Assembly: GCF_900114495.1 (NCBI RefSeq) | Contig: NZ_FOZI01000001.1 | Span: 763,469-827,468 of the forward strand | DNA from: Dyella sp. OK004 | GTDB taxonomy: Bacteria > Pseudomonadota > Gammaproteobacteria > Xanthomonadales > Rhodanobacteraceae | Direction of reading: 5' to 3' | Length of the DNA: 64,000 bases | Shown here: piece after piece, positions 36,307-43,786 of the stretch | How positions within the stretch are numbered: the stretch's first letter is position 1 | Layout: each line of letters starts with the position of its first letter | Made by a program: the position numbers and the translations under genes | The notes under the pieces: model-generated | The model's input: only the letters and a program-made list of their open reading frames with translations | What the model was told of the DNA's origin: nothing | The model's database searches: none

Positions 36307-36983
36307 GCCAGACCGTGCCTGCGGCGGAACCGCGTGGTGACCGGGCCGATCAGGAACAACAAGGCGTACATCGTGCCCGGCAGCATCCACAAAATGCCTG
36401 GCGCGCTATCAGGAATCAGCAGGGCCACCAGCGCGGAGGCAAGACCAATCGCCGCCGGCACGCTCCACTTCCATTGACCCAATTGCGCGAAACGCGCATC
36501 GAAACCTTCGCGCTCCGCACGCTTGGCGGCGTGACGGAACAGCATGGTCAGGGTTCCCGCCATGCAGGCGTAACAAAGGCCGAAGCAAGTGAACAGGATG
36601 CGCATGTCCGACGTGTTCGCCGGCCGGAACTCGCTGGGGAAGATCGGGCTGATGCCGTTGAATACGCTGGCGTACACCATATGCAGCGGGTAGATGAAGA
36701 TCAGCGCGAAAAATACCAGTAATAGCGACAGCCAGCGGCTCGGTGCGTCGCTTTCCGGACAGCGTTCGCGCCAATGCACATGACCGTGCCAGAAGAAGGC
36801 GATCTGGAAGAAGCAGGCGGCGAACGCGGGAATACCACCCAGCGCATGCAACAACTTGGCGGTGCTGTCCGGAATCACATCGCCGCCGATTACCAGCAGG
36901 GTCAGGGTGAAGGCGAACGCGCCGTCCACGAACATATCCAGGCGTCCGGCCTCCACGCCCTCCCGGTGCACGATCGCGTTCAT
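36303..36983 (-). CDS. TMEM175-like (DUF1211) membrane protein
   Basis: Six membrane helices are visible in two similar halves. The first helix has RLDMFVDGAFAFTLTLLVI, close to the RxxxFSDGxFAxxxTLL signature of TMEM175 potassium channels, with Val replacing the usual Ser of the FSD motif. The second half contains FWHGHVHWRERCPESD. A potassium or proton leak function is suggested by family only. The ATG at 36983 is 58 bp from the divergent fRMsr gene. It overlaps bioD by 4 bp. Confidence 0.75.
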   Translation of the reverse strand: MNAIVHREGVEAGRLDMFVDGAFAFTLTLLVIGGDVIPDSTAKLLHALGGIPAFAACFFQIAFFWHGHVHWRERCPESDAPSRWLSLLLVFFALIFIYPLHMVYASVFNGISPIFPSEFRPANTSDMRILFTCFGLCYACMAGTLTMLFRHAAKRAEREGFDARFAQLGQWKWSVPAAIGLASALVALLIPDSAPGILWMLPGTMYALLFLIGPVTTRFRRRHGLA

Positions 36984-37041
36984 GCCTGCGCCCTCGCCCT
37001 TCGTGAGCGCATAATACGGCCTTTCCGTGCGGACCCGCGCC

Positions 37042-37533
37042 ATGTTTGAAGTTGCCACGCAAACCTATGCCAGCAAGCGCGAACATTACGAAGATCTATG
37101 TGCGCAGGCGCGCGGCATCCTGGCCGACGAACCCAATCTGATCGCCAATGCCGCGAACTTCGCCGCATTGGTCTTCAACAGCCTGCCGGATCTGAGCTGG
37201 GCCGGCTTCTATCTGTTCGACGGCGAGGAGCTGGTGGTCGGTCCGTTCCAGGGCAAACCAGCTTGCGTGCGCATCGCGATCGGTCGCGGCGTATGCGGAA
37301 CCGCGGCGCAGAGTCGACAGACCCAGCTGGTACGCGACGTACATGAGTTCGAAGGGCACATCGCTTGCGACGCCGCGTCGAATTCGGAAATCGTCGTGCC
37401 GCTGGTCAAGGCCGATGGCAGCCTGCTCGGCGTATGGGATGTGGACAGCCCGCTGGTCGCCCGTTTCGACGACGAAGACCGCGCCGGCATGGAAGCGCTG
37501 TGTGCGGTCTTTATGCAGGCCGTGAACGGCTAA
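37042..37533 (+). CDS. msrC: Free methionine-(R)-sulfoxide reductase (GAF domain)
   Basis: This single-GAF-domain enzyme reduces free methionine-R-sulfoxide using thioredoxin. The three catalytic cysteines are at C75, C85 and C109, with the same 10- and 24-residue spacing as in E. coli fRMsr. The motifs are KPACVRIAIGRGVCGTAA and HIACDAASNSEIVVPL, followed by GVWDVDSP. The start is ATG 37042; a GTG at 37027 is in frame. Its 3' end overlaps the convergent engB gene by 4 bp. Confidence 0.92.
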   Translation: MFEVATQTYASKREHYEDLCAQARGILADEPNLIANAANFAALVFNSLPDLSWAGFYLFDGEELVVGPFQGKPACVRIAIGRGVCGTAAQSRQTQLVRDVHEFEGHIACDAASNSEIVVPLVKADGSLLGVWDVDSPLVARFDDEDRAGMEALCAVFMQAVNG

Positions 37534-38177
37534 CTTCTTAACTCGCGTGGCTGACGCAGCAACGTCATAACAGCTTCGCGGGCAGGCTCAACGCCCGTCC
37601 CTTCAGACGACGAGAACACCTGCACCGTCGCCTGCAATCCTTGCTCCGCGAACTGTTTGCGCATCGCTGCCAGCGCCTGCGAAGCCTGGTTGCGCGACAA
37701 CTTGTCGGCCTTGGTCAGCAGCAAGAGGCAGGGCAAGTGCGTCTGGAAGCAGAACTCCAGCATCATCCGGTCGAACTCCTTCAACGGATGGCGGATATCC
37801 GCGATCAGCACCACACCGCGCAGACTGCGGCGCTGGTGCAGGTAGGCATCGATCTCCTGCTTCCAATGATCGCGCAGCTCCGGCGGCACCTTCGCATAGC
37901 CATAGCCCGGCAGATCGATCAGCCGCACCTGCAGCGGGGGCTGCCCTTCACCCTGCACCAGCGGCGGCAGCGAGAACGCCACCATCTGCTGCGTGCGGCC
38001 TGGCGTCTTCGAGGTGCGCGCCAGCCCCTTGTGTCCGGTGAGCGCGTTCAGCGCGCTGGACTTGCCGGCGTTGGAGCGCCCGGCGAACGCCACTTCCCCG
38101 CCGTCATCGGCAGGCAACTGATTGATGCGATGGGCGGCCAGCACGAACTGGGCGCCCTGAAGAGGATTGGGGCTCAT
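37530..38177 (-). CDS. engB: Ribosome biogenesis GTPase EngB/YsxC
   Basis: EngB is an essential GTPase for assembly of the large ribosomal subunit. G1 is GRSNAGKSS (33-41), G2 lies around KTPGRTQQ, G3 is DLPGYGYA, and G4 is TKADKL. The length of 215 aa fits. The ATG at 38177 gives the usual MSPNPLQGAQF start, though the ribosome site is weak. It diverges from the cytochrome c4 gene, a common pairing in gammaproteobacteria. Confidence 0.95.
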   Translation of the reverse strand: MSPNPLQGAQFVLAAHRINQLPADDGGEVAFAGRSNAGKSSALNALTGHKGLARTSKTPGRTQQMVAFSLPPLVQGEGQPPLQVRLIDLPGYGYAKVPPELRDHWKQEIDAYLHQRRSLRGVVLIADIRHPLKEFDRMMLEFCFQTHLPCLLLLTKADKLSRNQASQALAAMRKQFAEQGLQATVQVFSSSEGTGVEPAREAVMTLLRQPRELRS

Positions 38178-38301
38178 TTGGAGGATTCTTCTGGTTTGAC
38201 CGGCTACGATGCGGCAGGGATAATTCCAAGGTTTCTGCCAGTTACGGGCGCCACCACGCCGCGCGCCGTGCAGCCATAGCAGTTTTTCTGGAGACAAGTG
38301 T

Positions 38302-39078
38302 ATGAGTTTTCGGCCCGCTGGTTCCCGGCCCGCTGTTTTTGGTTATGCCGTAGCCCTCGTCTTCGCACTTGCAGCCGGTGTCGTTTCGGCGCAGGAAGCC
38401 AAGCCCGCCGCCGCGGCCACCGCTGCACAGCCAGCTGCCGCCAGCGCCGAAAAAGCCGCCGCGCCCGCGGCTGAGGCGCCCGCTGGCGTGCAGTTGGGCG
38501 ACGCCAGCGCCGGTGCCGGCAAGGCTGCCGCCTGCGGTGCCTGCCATGGCATGGACGGCAACTCCAGCGACGCGCAGTACCCCAAGCTGGCCGGCCAGAG
38601 CGAGCAGTACATCGCCCATCAGCTCGCCAACTTCAAGAGCGGCAAGCGCCAGAACCCGATCATGATGGGCATGGCCACCCCGCTGTCCGAGCAGGACATG
38701 CGCGACATCGGCGCCTACTTCGCCACCAAGACCGCCCTGCCGGGCGTGGCCGACGCCGCGCTGGTCGCGCAGGGCCAGAAGCTGTATCGCGAGGGCGACA
38801 ACACGCGCGGCATTCCGGCCTGCATGGCCTGTCACAGCGTCGATGGCCGCGGCAACCCGGGCGCCATGTATCCGCAGCTGACAAGCCAGCACGCCCAGTA
38901 CATCGAGGCCACACTGAAAGCCATGCACGATGGCGGCAGCTGGGGCGACGATGCCCACGCCAAGATCATGCCGGGCATTGCGCAGAAGCTCGATCCCAAA
39001 GACATCGCCGCGCTGGCCAGTTATATCGAAGGCCTGCACGCCGCCGAGGGCACCAGCAGCAAGCCGGCCACGCCCTGA
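38302..39078 (+). CDS. Dihaem cytochrome c4
   Basis: This periplasmic electron carrier has two haem-binding motifs, CGACH (78-82) and CMACH (174-178), with the paired class I fold and axial Met in NPIMMGMATPL. The signal peptide ends near VVSAQEA (about residue 31). An Ala/Pro/Glu-rich linker follows, longer than in Pseudomonas cytochrome c4. It diverges from engB. An intrinsic terminator follows and two DsbA-like genes lie downstream. Confidence 0.93.
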   Translation: MSFRPAGSRPAVFGYAVALVFALAAGVVSAQEAKPAAAATAAQPAAASAEKAAAPAAEAPAGVQLGDASAGAGKAAACGACHGMDGNSSDAQYPKLAGQSEQYIAHQLANFKSGKRQNPIMMGMATPLSEQDMRDIGAYFATKTALPGVADAALVAQGQKLYREGDNTRGIPACMACHSVDGRGNPGAMYPQLTSQHAQYIEATLKAMHDGGSWGDDAHAKIMPGIAQKLDPKDIAALASYIEGLHAAEGTSSKPATP

Positions 39079-39084
39079 TCGACC

Positions 39085-39116
39085 AACGCCGGCCCCGAGC
39101 CGGCGTTATCGTTTTT
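39085..39116 (+). terminator. Intrinsic terminator of cytochrome c4 gene
   Basis: A 9-bp stem (39085-39093 with 39099-39107) and 5-nt loop are followed by ATCGTTTTT. It starts 7 bp after the stop codon. Confidence 0.88.
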
Positions 39117-39141
39117 ACGCCACATTGTTCCCGAGGTATCC

Positions 39142-40038
39142 ATGCTGAAGCGTCTGCCCCTCCTGTGCGTCTCCTTGCTCGCGCTCGCCGCCTGCAGCAA
39201 CAACAGCGATACCAGCGGGGCTGCTCAGTCGCCCGCGCCGACGCCTGCCGCCAGCGCACCCGCCCAGCCCGCTACTGCACCGGCGACGCCTGCCACTGCG
39301 CCCGCACCGGCAGCCACCGGCACCGCTGCAACCACACCGGCCAGCGACAGCGCCAAGCCGGACGCCGCTCCCGCCGGAACTCCCAGCGCCGCTGCCAAGA
39401 CCGAGCCGTTCGTTGACGACGGCAAGTGGGTCGAAGGCAAGAACTATTTCCGCATCGAACCGGCACAACCCAAGATCACCAACACCGACAAAGTCGAAGT
39501 GGTCGAGGTGTTCTCGTACGGCTGCCCGGCGTGCAACCAGTTCCATCCCACGGTGAACCAGCTGGCCTCAAGCTTGCCGGCCAATGCGGTGATGGCTTAC
39601 CTGCCCGCTTCGTTCATCCCGCAGGAAAACTGGCCGATGCTGCAGCGTGCGTTCCTGACGGCGCAGGCGCTCGGCGTAGCGGACAAGGCCAACGACGCGA
39701 TGTACGACGCCGTGTGGAAGAGCGGCGAGCTCACCTCGTACAAGCCCGGCGGCCAGGGTCTGAAGCCGATGTCGGCGCTGCCCACGCTTGAGGATGCCGC
39801 CAAGGTCTATGCCAAGTTTGGCGCAGACCCGAAGGAATTCGTCGCAGTCGCCAGCTCGTTCACCATCAACACCAAAGCCAAGCGCGCCGATGAACTGGTG
39901 AAGGCCTATGGTGTCGAAGGCACGCCAACGATGATCGTGGACGGCAAGTACCGCTACGACGTCACCAGCGCAGGTGGCTATCCGCAGATCATCGAGCTGA
40001 CCAAGTGGCTGATCGCCAAAGAAGCCGCCGGCAAGTAA
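39142..40038 (+). CDS. dsbA: DsbA-like thiol:disulfide oxidoreductase lipoprotein with Pro/Ala linker
   Basis: This is a periplasmic thioredoxin-fold oxidase with active site CPAC (C128, C131) in VFSYGCPACNQFHP and cis-Pro in VEGTPTMIVDGKYRYDV. The N-terminus is a lipoprotein signal with lipobox LAAC. It is followed by about 75 residues made mostly of Pro, Ala, Thr and Ser, a flexible tether absent from classical DsbA. The length is 298 aa. A second homologue starts 45 bp downstream, so the pair is a tandem duplication in one transcript. Confidence 0.9.
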   Translation: MLKRLPLLCVSLLALAACSNNSDTSGAAQSPAPTPAASAPAQPATAPATPATAPAPAATGTAATTPASDSAKPDAAPAGTPSAAAKTEPFVDDGKWVEGKNYFRIEPAQPKITNTDKVEVVEVFSYGCPACNQFHPTVNQLASSLPANAVMAYLPASFIPQENWPMLQRAFLTAQALGVADKANDAMYDAVWKSGELTSYKPGGQGLKPMSALPTLEDAAKVYAKFGADPKEFVAVASSFTINTKAKRADELVKAYGVEGTPTMIVDGKYRYDVTSAGGYPQIIELTKWLIAKEAAGK

Positions 40039-40083
40039 GGCACACGTATGGCTACCCAGTCCCGCTTTTCCGGAGAGATATCC

Positions 40084-40737
40084 ATGTTCAAGCGTTTCGC
40101 CCGCCTGCGCATCGCCGCCCTGCTCGGCGGCCTGTTGTTGGCCAGCGCCTGCACGGCGTCCAACTCCGCAGCACCGGCGCCCTACACCGAGGGCACCGAG
40201 TACGTGACCCTGCCCGCCCCCGCGCAGCGCTACAGCAGTGATGGCAAGGTGGAAGTGGTCGAGATCTTCTCCTACGGCTGCATCCACTGCGCACATTTCG
40301 CGCCGATCGCCGAGGAGATGCGCAAGCAGCTACCGGCTGGCGTGGTGTTCAAGCTGCTGCCGGCGGCGTTCAACGATCAGTGGGTGCCGTTCGCGCGCGC
40401 TTTCTACGCGGCACAGAAACTCGGCGCACTCGATCAGACCCATCTGGCGCTGTTCCAGGCGAAGTTCGGCGACCACTATCCGATCTCGACCCTGGACGAA
40501 CTGGCCGACTTCTACGCCACCAAAGGTGTGGACCGCGCCAAATTCCTCAGCATCGCCAGCTCGGACGAAGTCACCGCGCAGATCAAGCGCGACATGGCCT
40601 TCGTGCAGAAGTGGCAGATCGACGGCACGCCGACCATCGTGGTCGACGGCAAGTACCGCAGCAACACCGTGAAGACGCTGGATCAGCTGGCCGCCCTCAC
40701 CCAGTGGCTGGCCAAGCGCGAACTCAACGGCAAGTAA
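40084..40737 (+). CDS. dsbA: Second DsbA-like thiol:disulfide oxidoreductase lipoprotein
   Basis: The active site CIHC (C66, C69) lies in IFSYGCIHCAHFAP, and the cis-Pro is in IDGTPTIVVDGKYRSN. A lipobox (LASAC, Cys23) makes it a lipoprotein, here with only a short tether. I chose the ATG at 40084 because GGAGAG precedes it; an in-frame ATG at 40048 is less likely. At 217 aa it is close to E. coli DsbA length. The CxxC dipeptide (Ile-His versus Pro-Ala upstream) suggests different redox properties for the two copies. Confidence 0.92.
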   Translation: MFKRFARLRIAALLGGLLLASACTASNSAAPAPYTEGTEYVTLPAPAQRYSSDGKVEVVEIFSYGCIHCAHFAPIAEEMRKQLPAGVVFKLLPAAFNDQWVPFARAFYAAQKLGALDQTHLALFQAKFGDHYPISTLDELADFYATKGVDRAKFLSIASSDEVTAQIKRDMAFVQKWQIDGTPTIVVDGKYRSNTVKTLDQLAALTQWLAKRELNGK

Positions 40738-40842
40738 GCCGCGCCGCGCGGGGCCGTCGCCTGACGGCTCCGCATTCACGTCCGGGTGGGCATGCTTGCC
40801 GGCATTACCGATGCTCCGCCTCACTCCGTGCACCGTGACCCG

Positions 40843-41652
40843 ATGACCCGCGCCGCCCCCGCCCAAGCCGCTACCACCGAACGCCGCCTGCGGCTGCTGA
40901 GCTGCAACATTCTCGCCGGCGCGAGCGTGCAGCGTTACAGCGAATACGTCACACGCAGCATCAACGCGGTCTTGCCCGGTCGCAGCAAGCTGGACAACCT
41001 CGACCGCCTAGCCGAAGTGTTGCCGCAGTTCGACGTGATCGGCCTGCAGGAAGCCGACGCCGGCAGCCTGCGTTCCGGCTTCCTCAACCAGACACGCTAC
41101 CTGGCCGAGACCGCCGGCATGCCGTTCTGGAGCCACCAGCCGAATCGGCCGATGGCGCGCCTGGCGCACTCAGCCAACGGCCTGATCAGCCGCCTGGAGC
41201 CCAGCACCGTGCTGGACTATCCACTGCCCAGCCGTATCCCCGGTCGTGGTGCGCTGCTGGCGCGCTTCGGCGAAGGCAATGATTCGCTGGCGGTGATGAT
41301 CGCGCACCTTTCGCTCAGCGCACCGGCACGCGCGCGCCAGCTCGCCTTTATCGCCGAAGTGCTGCAGGACTATCCGCATGCGATCCTGATGGGCGACCTC
41401 AACACCGAGGCGAACAGCGCCGAGATGCGGCACCTGTTCGCCAAGTGCAGCCTGATCGCACCTGTACAGCCCACGCCGACGTTCCCAAGCTGGAAGCCGC
41501 GTCGCGCGCTGGATCACATCCTCACTTCCGAAGCGATCCATCTGGATAAGCTGTGGGCGCTGCCCCAGGCCTTCTCGGATCACTTGCCGCTGGCTGCTGA
41601 AATCCGCCTGCCCACTCACGTCGCACCGCGCGCCCATAAACTTCGCCGATGA
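40843..41652 (+). CDS. Endonuclease/exonuclease/phosphatase (EEP) family hydrolase
   Basis: It shows the EEP-family motifs LLSCNIL near the start, QFDVIGLQEAD (metal-binding Glu), IAHLSL, ILMGDLNTEANS and the terminal DHILTS and FSDHLPLAAEI (catalytic His). There is no signal peptide. The activity could be on nucleic acid or on a phosphoester; it is not resolvable from sequence. The start is uncertain, with ATG 40843 chosen and ATG 40792 possible. It overlaps the next gene by 4 bp (ATGA). Confidence 0.85.
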   Translation: MTRAAPAQAATTERRLRLLSCNILAGASVQRYSEYVTRSINAVLPGRSKLDNLDRLAEVLPQFDVIGLQEADAGSLRSGFLNQTRYLAETAGMPFWSHQPNRPMARLAHSANGLISRLEPSTVLDYPLPSRIPGRGALLARFGEGNDSLAVMIAHLSLSAPARARQLAFIAEVLQDYPHAILMGDLNTEANSAEMRHLFAKCSLIAPVQPTPTFPSWKPRRALDHILTSEAIHLDKLWALPQAFSDHLPLAAEIRLPTHVAPRAHKLRR

Positions 41653-42065
41653 AACCTTCGTTGCTACGCCTGTCCCTGCCCTGGCTGTTGCTCGCCGTCG
41701 TTGGCCTGCTCGCTGTCGCCCTGCGTTACGGCCTGATCGAACCCAGCGACATGGCGCATCTGTGCGACGGCGCTGCCACCAACCCGGCCTGGTGCCAGTG
41801 GCGGCAGGCTGCGGTGATGGGCTTTCTCAACTATGGCTATGGCTGGGCTGCATTGGTAGCCGCCTTGTTGGCGCTGGCCTGGAAACATCCGTTTACCGCG
41901 TGGCTGGCCGCGGCGGCCGGCCTGTTCGCGCTGCAGATGTATTGCTATGAAGCGGGCGCGTTTGCCGTGCTGGTGGGCTGCCTTCGCCTATTGCGCCAGC
42001 AGGCGGGCACGTCGCCAGCCGACGAGGACGGGCAAGGCGATCGCGACGTTCAGACCCAGCCATAA
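41649..42065 (+). CDS. Hypothetical membrane protein
   Basis: This 138-aa protein has three or four membrane helices (LPWLLLAVVGLLAVALRYGLI, AAVMGFLNYGYGWAALVAALLALAW, PFTAWLAAAAGLFALQMYCYEAGAFAVLVGCLRLL) and a polar C-terminus. I do not recognise the family. It starts in an ATGA overlap with the EEP gene. Its last 78 bp overlap the 3' end of the convergent GH17 gene. Confidence 0.7.
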   Translation: MKPSLLRLSLPWLLLAVVGLLAVALRYGLIEPSDMAHLCDGAATNPAWCQWRQAAVMGFLNYGYGWAALVAALLALAWKHPFTAWLAAAAGLFALQMYCYEAGAFAVLVGCLRLLRQQAGTSPADEDGQGDRDVQTQP

Positions 42066-43583
42066 CCAGGCCACCGTATTCAGTCCGAGCTCCTGAAACA
42101 CGACCACCGCCGCCAGCGCGGGCAGCCAGAACGCCAGGAAGCGCTCCTCTACGGCCAAGCCAGGCGTTTCGCGACAGCCAGCCAGCCAGCCGACCAGCGC
42201 GAAGCCGATGCACGGCAGCGCAAACAGGCCCAGCGGAAAATCGCGATAGCGACCGTCGAATACCAGCAGCAAACCTTCCAGCGCCAAAACAAATAGCCAT
42301 CCAAACCGCAACCAGCTACCCGGTGCCGCACGGCGCGTCGCGCCGGCCAGCCAACCGGCGATCCAGCGCGCAAGCATGATCGCCGTGCCCAGCGCGACTA
42401 GACAGGCGCTGATGGAAAGAACCCATTCGAAGGCATTGCGGCAGGCATAGAGCATCTGCCGGTACTGCCAGGCGAGCGCGGTGCCGCTGGCAAAGCCGGC
42501 GAACTTCAACGCCGCCCAGCCACGCAGGCCACGCCAATCGCGCCGCCACAACCCGGCTGCCGCAAACACCCACATGCCCACCACGCCAGCCACCCAGCCC
42601 AGCCACCAGCGCGGCTCTTCGGTCACCGGGCCCTGCATCGAAAACTTCGGCTTCGCGTTGACATCGAAGATGCCCCAGTAACCGCCGACCGTGCCTTCCT
42701 GCGCGCGCTTCCATGGCTGGTCGAAGGCTTCGATCACGTTGTACGGCATCGACACGCTGCCGGCGTACTGCAGGAACTCGCGCAGATAGCGCGCTTCGTT
42801 CACCACGCTGGCGCTCGCCGCACGGCGCGGACGTCCGGCACTGGGCCAGCCGGTTTCACCGATCATCACTTGGCGACCAGGAAACGCCTGCTTCACCCAC
42901 TGATACACCTCGGCGACGTGACGTACCGCGTGCTCGGGCGGCACCGGCTCGTCTTCCCAATACGGCAGGATGTGGATCGTGAGGTAGTCCACAGCATTCG
43001 CCATCTCGGGATAGCGCAGCCAGAACTCCCACACATCGGCATAGCTCACCAGCACCGACTTCGGCAGCGCCTCGCGTACCTGGCGCACGTACTCCGTCAA
43101 AGCCTTCGACGACAGCTCGCCACGCAGCAACACCTCGTTGCCGACGATCACGCCGCGCAGGACTTCCGGGTGCGCCTTGGCCGAAGCGATACCGAGCTCG
43201 ACCTGTTTGGCATTGGCCACCGGATCGCGACCCAGCCAGATGCCCATGATCACTTTCATGCCGTAGCGCCCGGCGATCTCTGGCACTGCGCTCAGACCCT
43301 GGCCTTGCGAATACGTGCGCACGCAATCGAAGCGCTCCGACAAGGCACGCAGATCCGCGTCGATGCGCTCGGGACTGATAAAGGCATTCAAGTCGTACGG
43401 CGTCTCGCCCAGTTCGCGGAACGGCGCATACGACACGCAGGCGATGCGCGCCGACTGCGCTTCCGGCATCTGCACCGGCCGGCCGATCAGCCACCACCAC
43501 AACGCACCCGCGACCGTGGCAGACACCAGCACCAGCCACACGCAAAAGCGCACACGGGATGACGACGAGGGCGATGACGACAT
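41988..43583 (-). CDS. GH17-like membrane glucan enzyme
   Basis: After one N-terminal membrane helix comes a GH17 barrel (residues 45-310) with the proton donor E150 (VIVGNEVLLR) and nucleophile E243 (IGETGWPS). The C-terminal 210 residues contain about seven membrane helices. This layout is annotated in Xanthomonas relatives as beta-(1,6)-glucan synthase or beta-1,3-glucan-modifying transglycosylase. It probably acts on periplasmic glucans, but whether it hydrolyses or transfers is unknown. It overlaps the convergent gene by 78 bp. Confidence 0.82.
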   Translation of the reverse strand: MSSSPSSSSRVRFCVWLVLVSATVAGALWWWLIGRPVQMPEAQSARIACVSYAPFRELGETPYDLNAFISPERIDADLRALSERFDCVRTYSQGQGLSAVPEIAGRYGMKVIMGIWLGRDPVANAKQVELGIASAKAHPEVLRGVIVGNEVLLRGELSSKALTEYVRQVREALPKSVLVSYADVWEFWLRYPEMANAVDYLTIHILPYWEDEPVPPEHAVRHVAEVYQWVKQAFPGRQVMIGETGWPSAGRPRRAASASVVNEARYLREFLQYAGSVSMPYNVIEAFDQPWKRAQEGTVGGYWGIFDVNAKPKFSMQGPVTEEPRWWLGWVAGVVGMWVFAAAGLWRRDWRGLRGWAALKFAGFASGTALAWQYRQMLYACRNAFEWVLSISACLVALGTAIMLARWIAGWLAGATRRAAPGSWLRFGWLFVLALEGLLLVFDGRYRDFPLGLFALPCIGFALVGWLAGCRETPGLAVEERFLAFWLPALAAVVVFQELGLNTVAWLWLGLNVAIALPVLVGWRRARLLAQ

Positions 43584-43786
43584 GCGCTACCTATAGGGCT
43601 TGCGCCAGCCGCGGCGCCTGGAAAGCCCGGAAGTCTAGCAGGGCAAGGCTTTTTGCCAGCGTCACGCCCGCCGTGTTTTAACGCCACGCTCAGCGGCCCT
43701 TTGCCACTCTGCCGGGCGCGTTCGACGTCGCGGCCCGGAGCTGGCCGGCGATCTACACTGCGCCTCGATCGGTTCAAGGAGTTGTT

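Noticed and set aside
40741-40790. Possible terminator after the second DsbA-like gene
   Set aside because: Only short imperfect GC-rich repeats are present and no T-run follows, so it does not meet the standard used for the other terminators.
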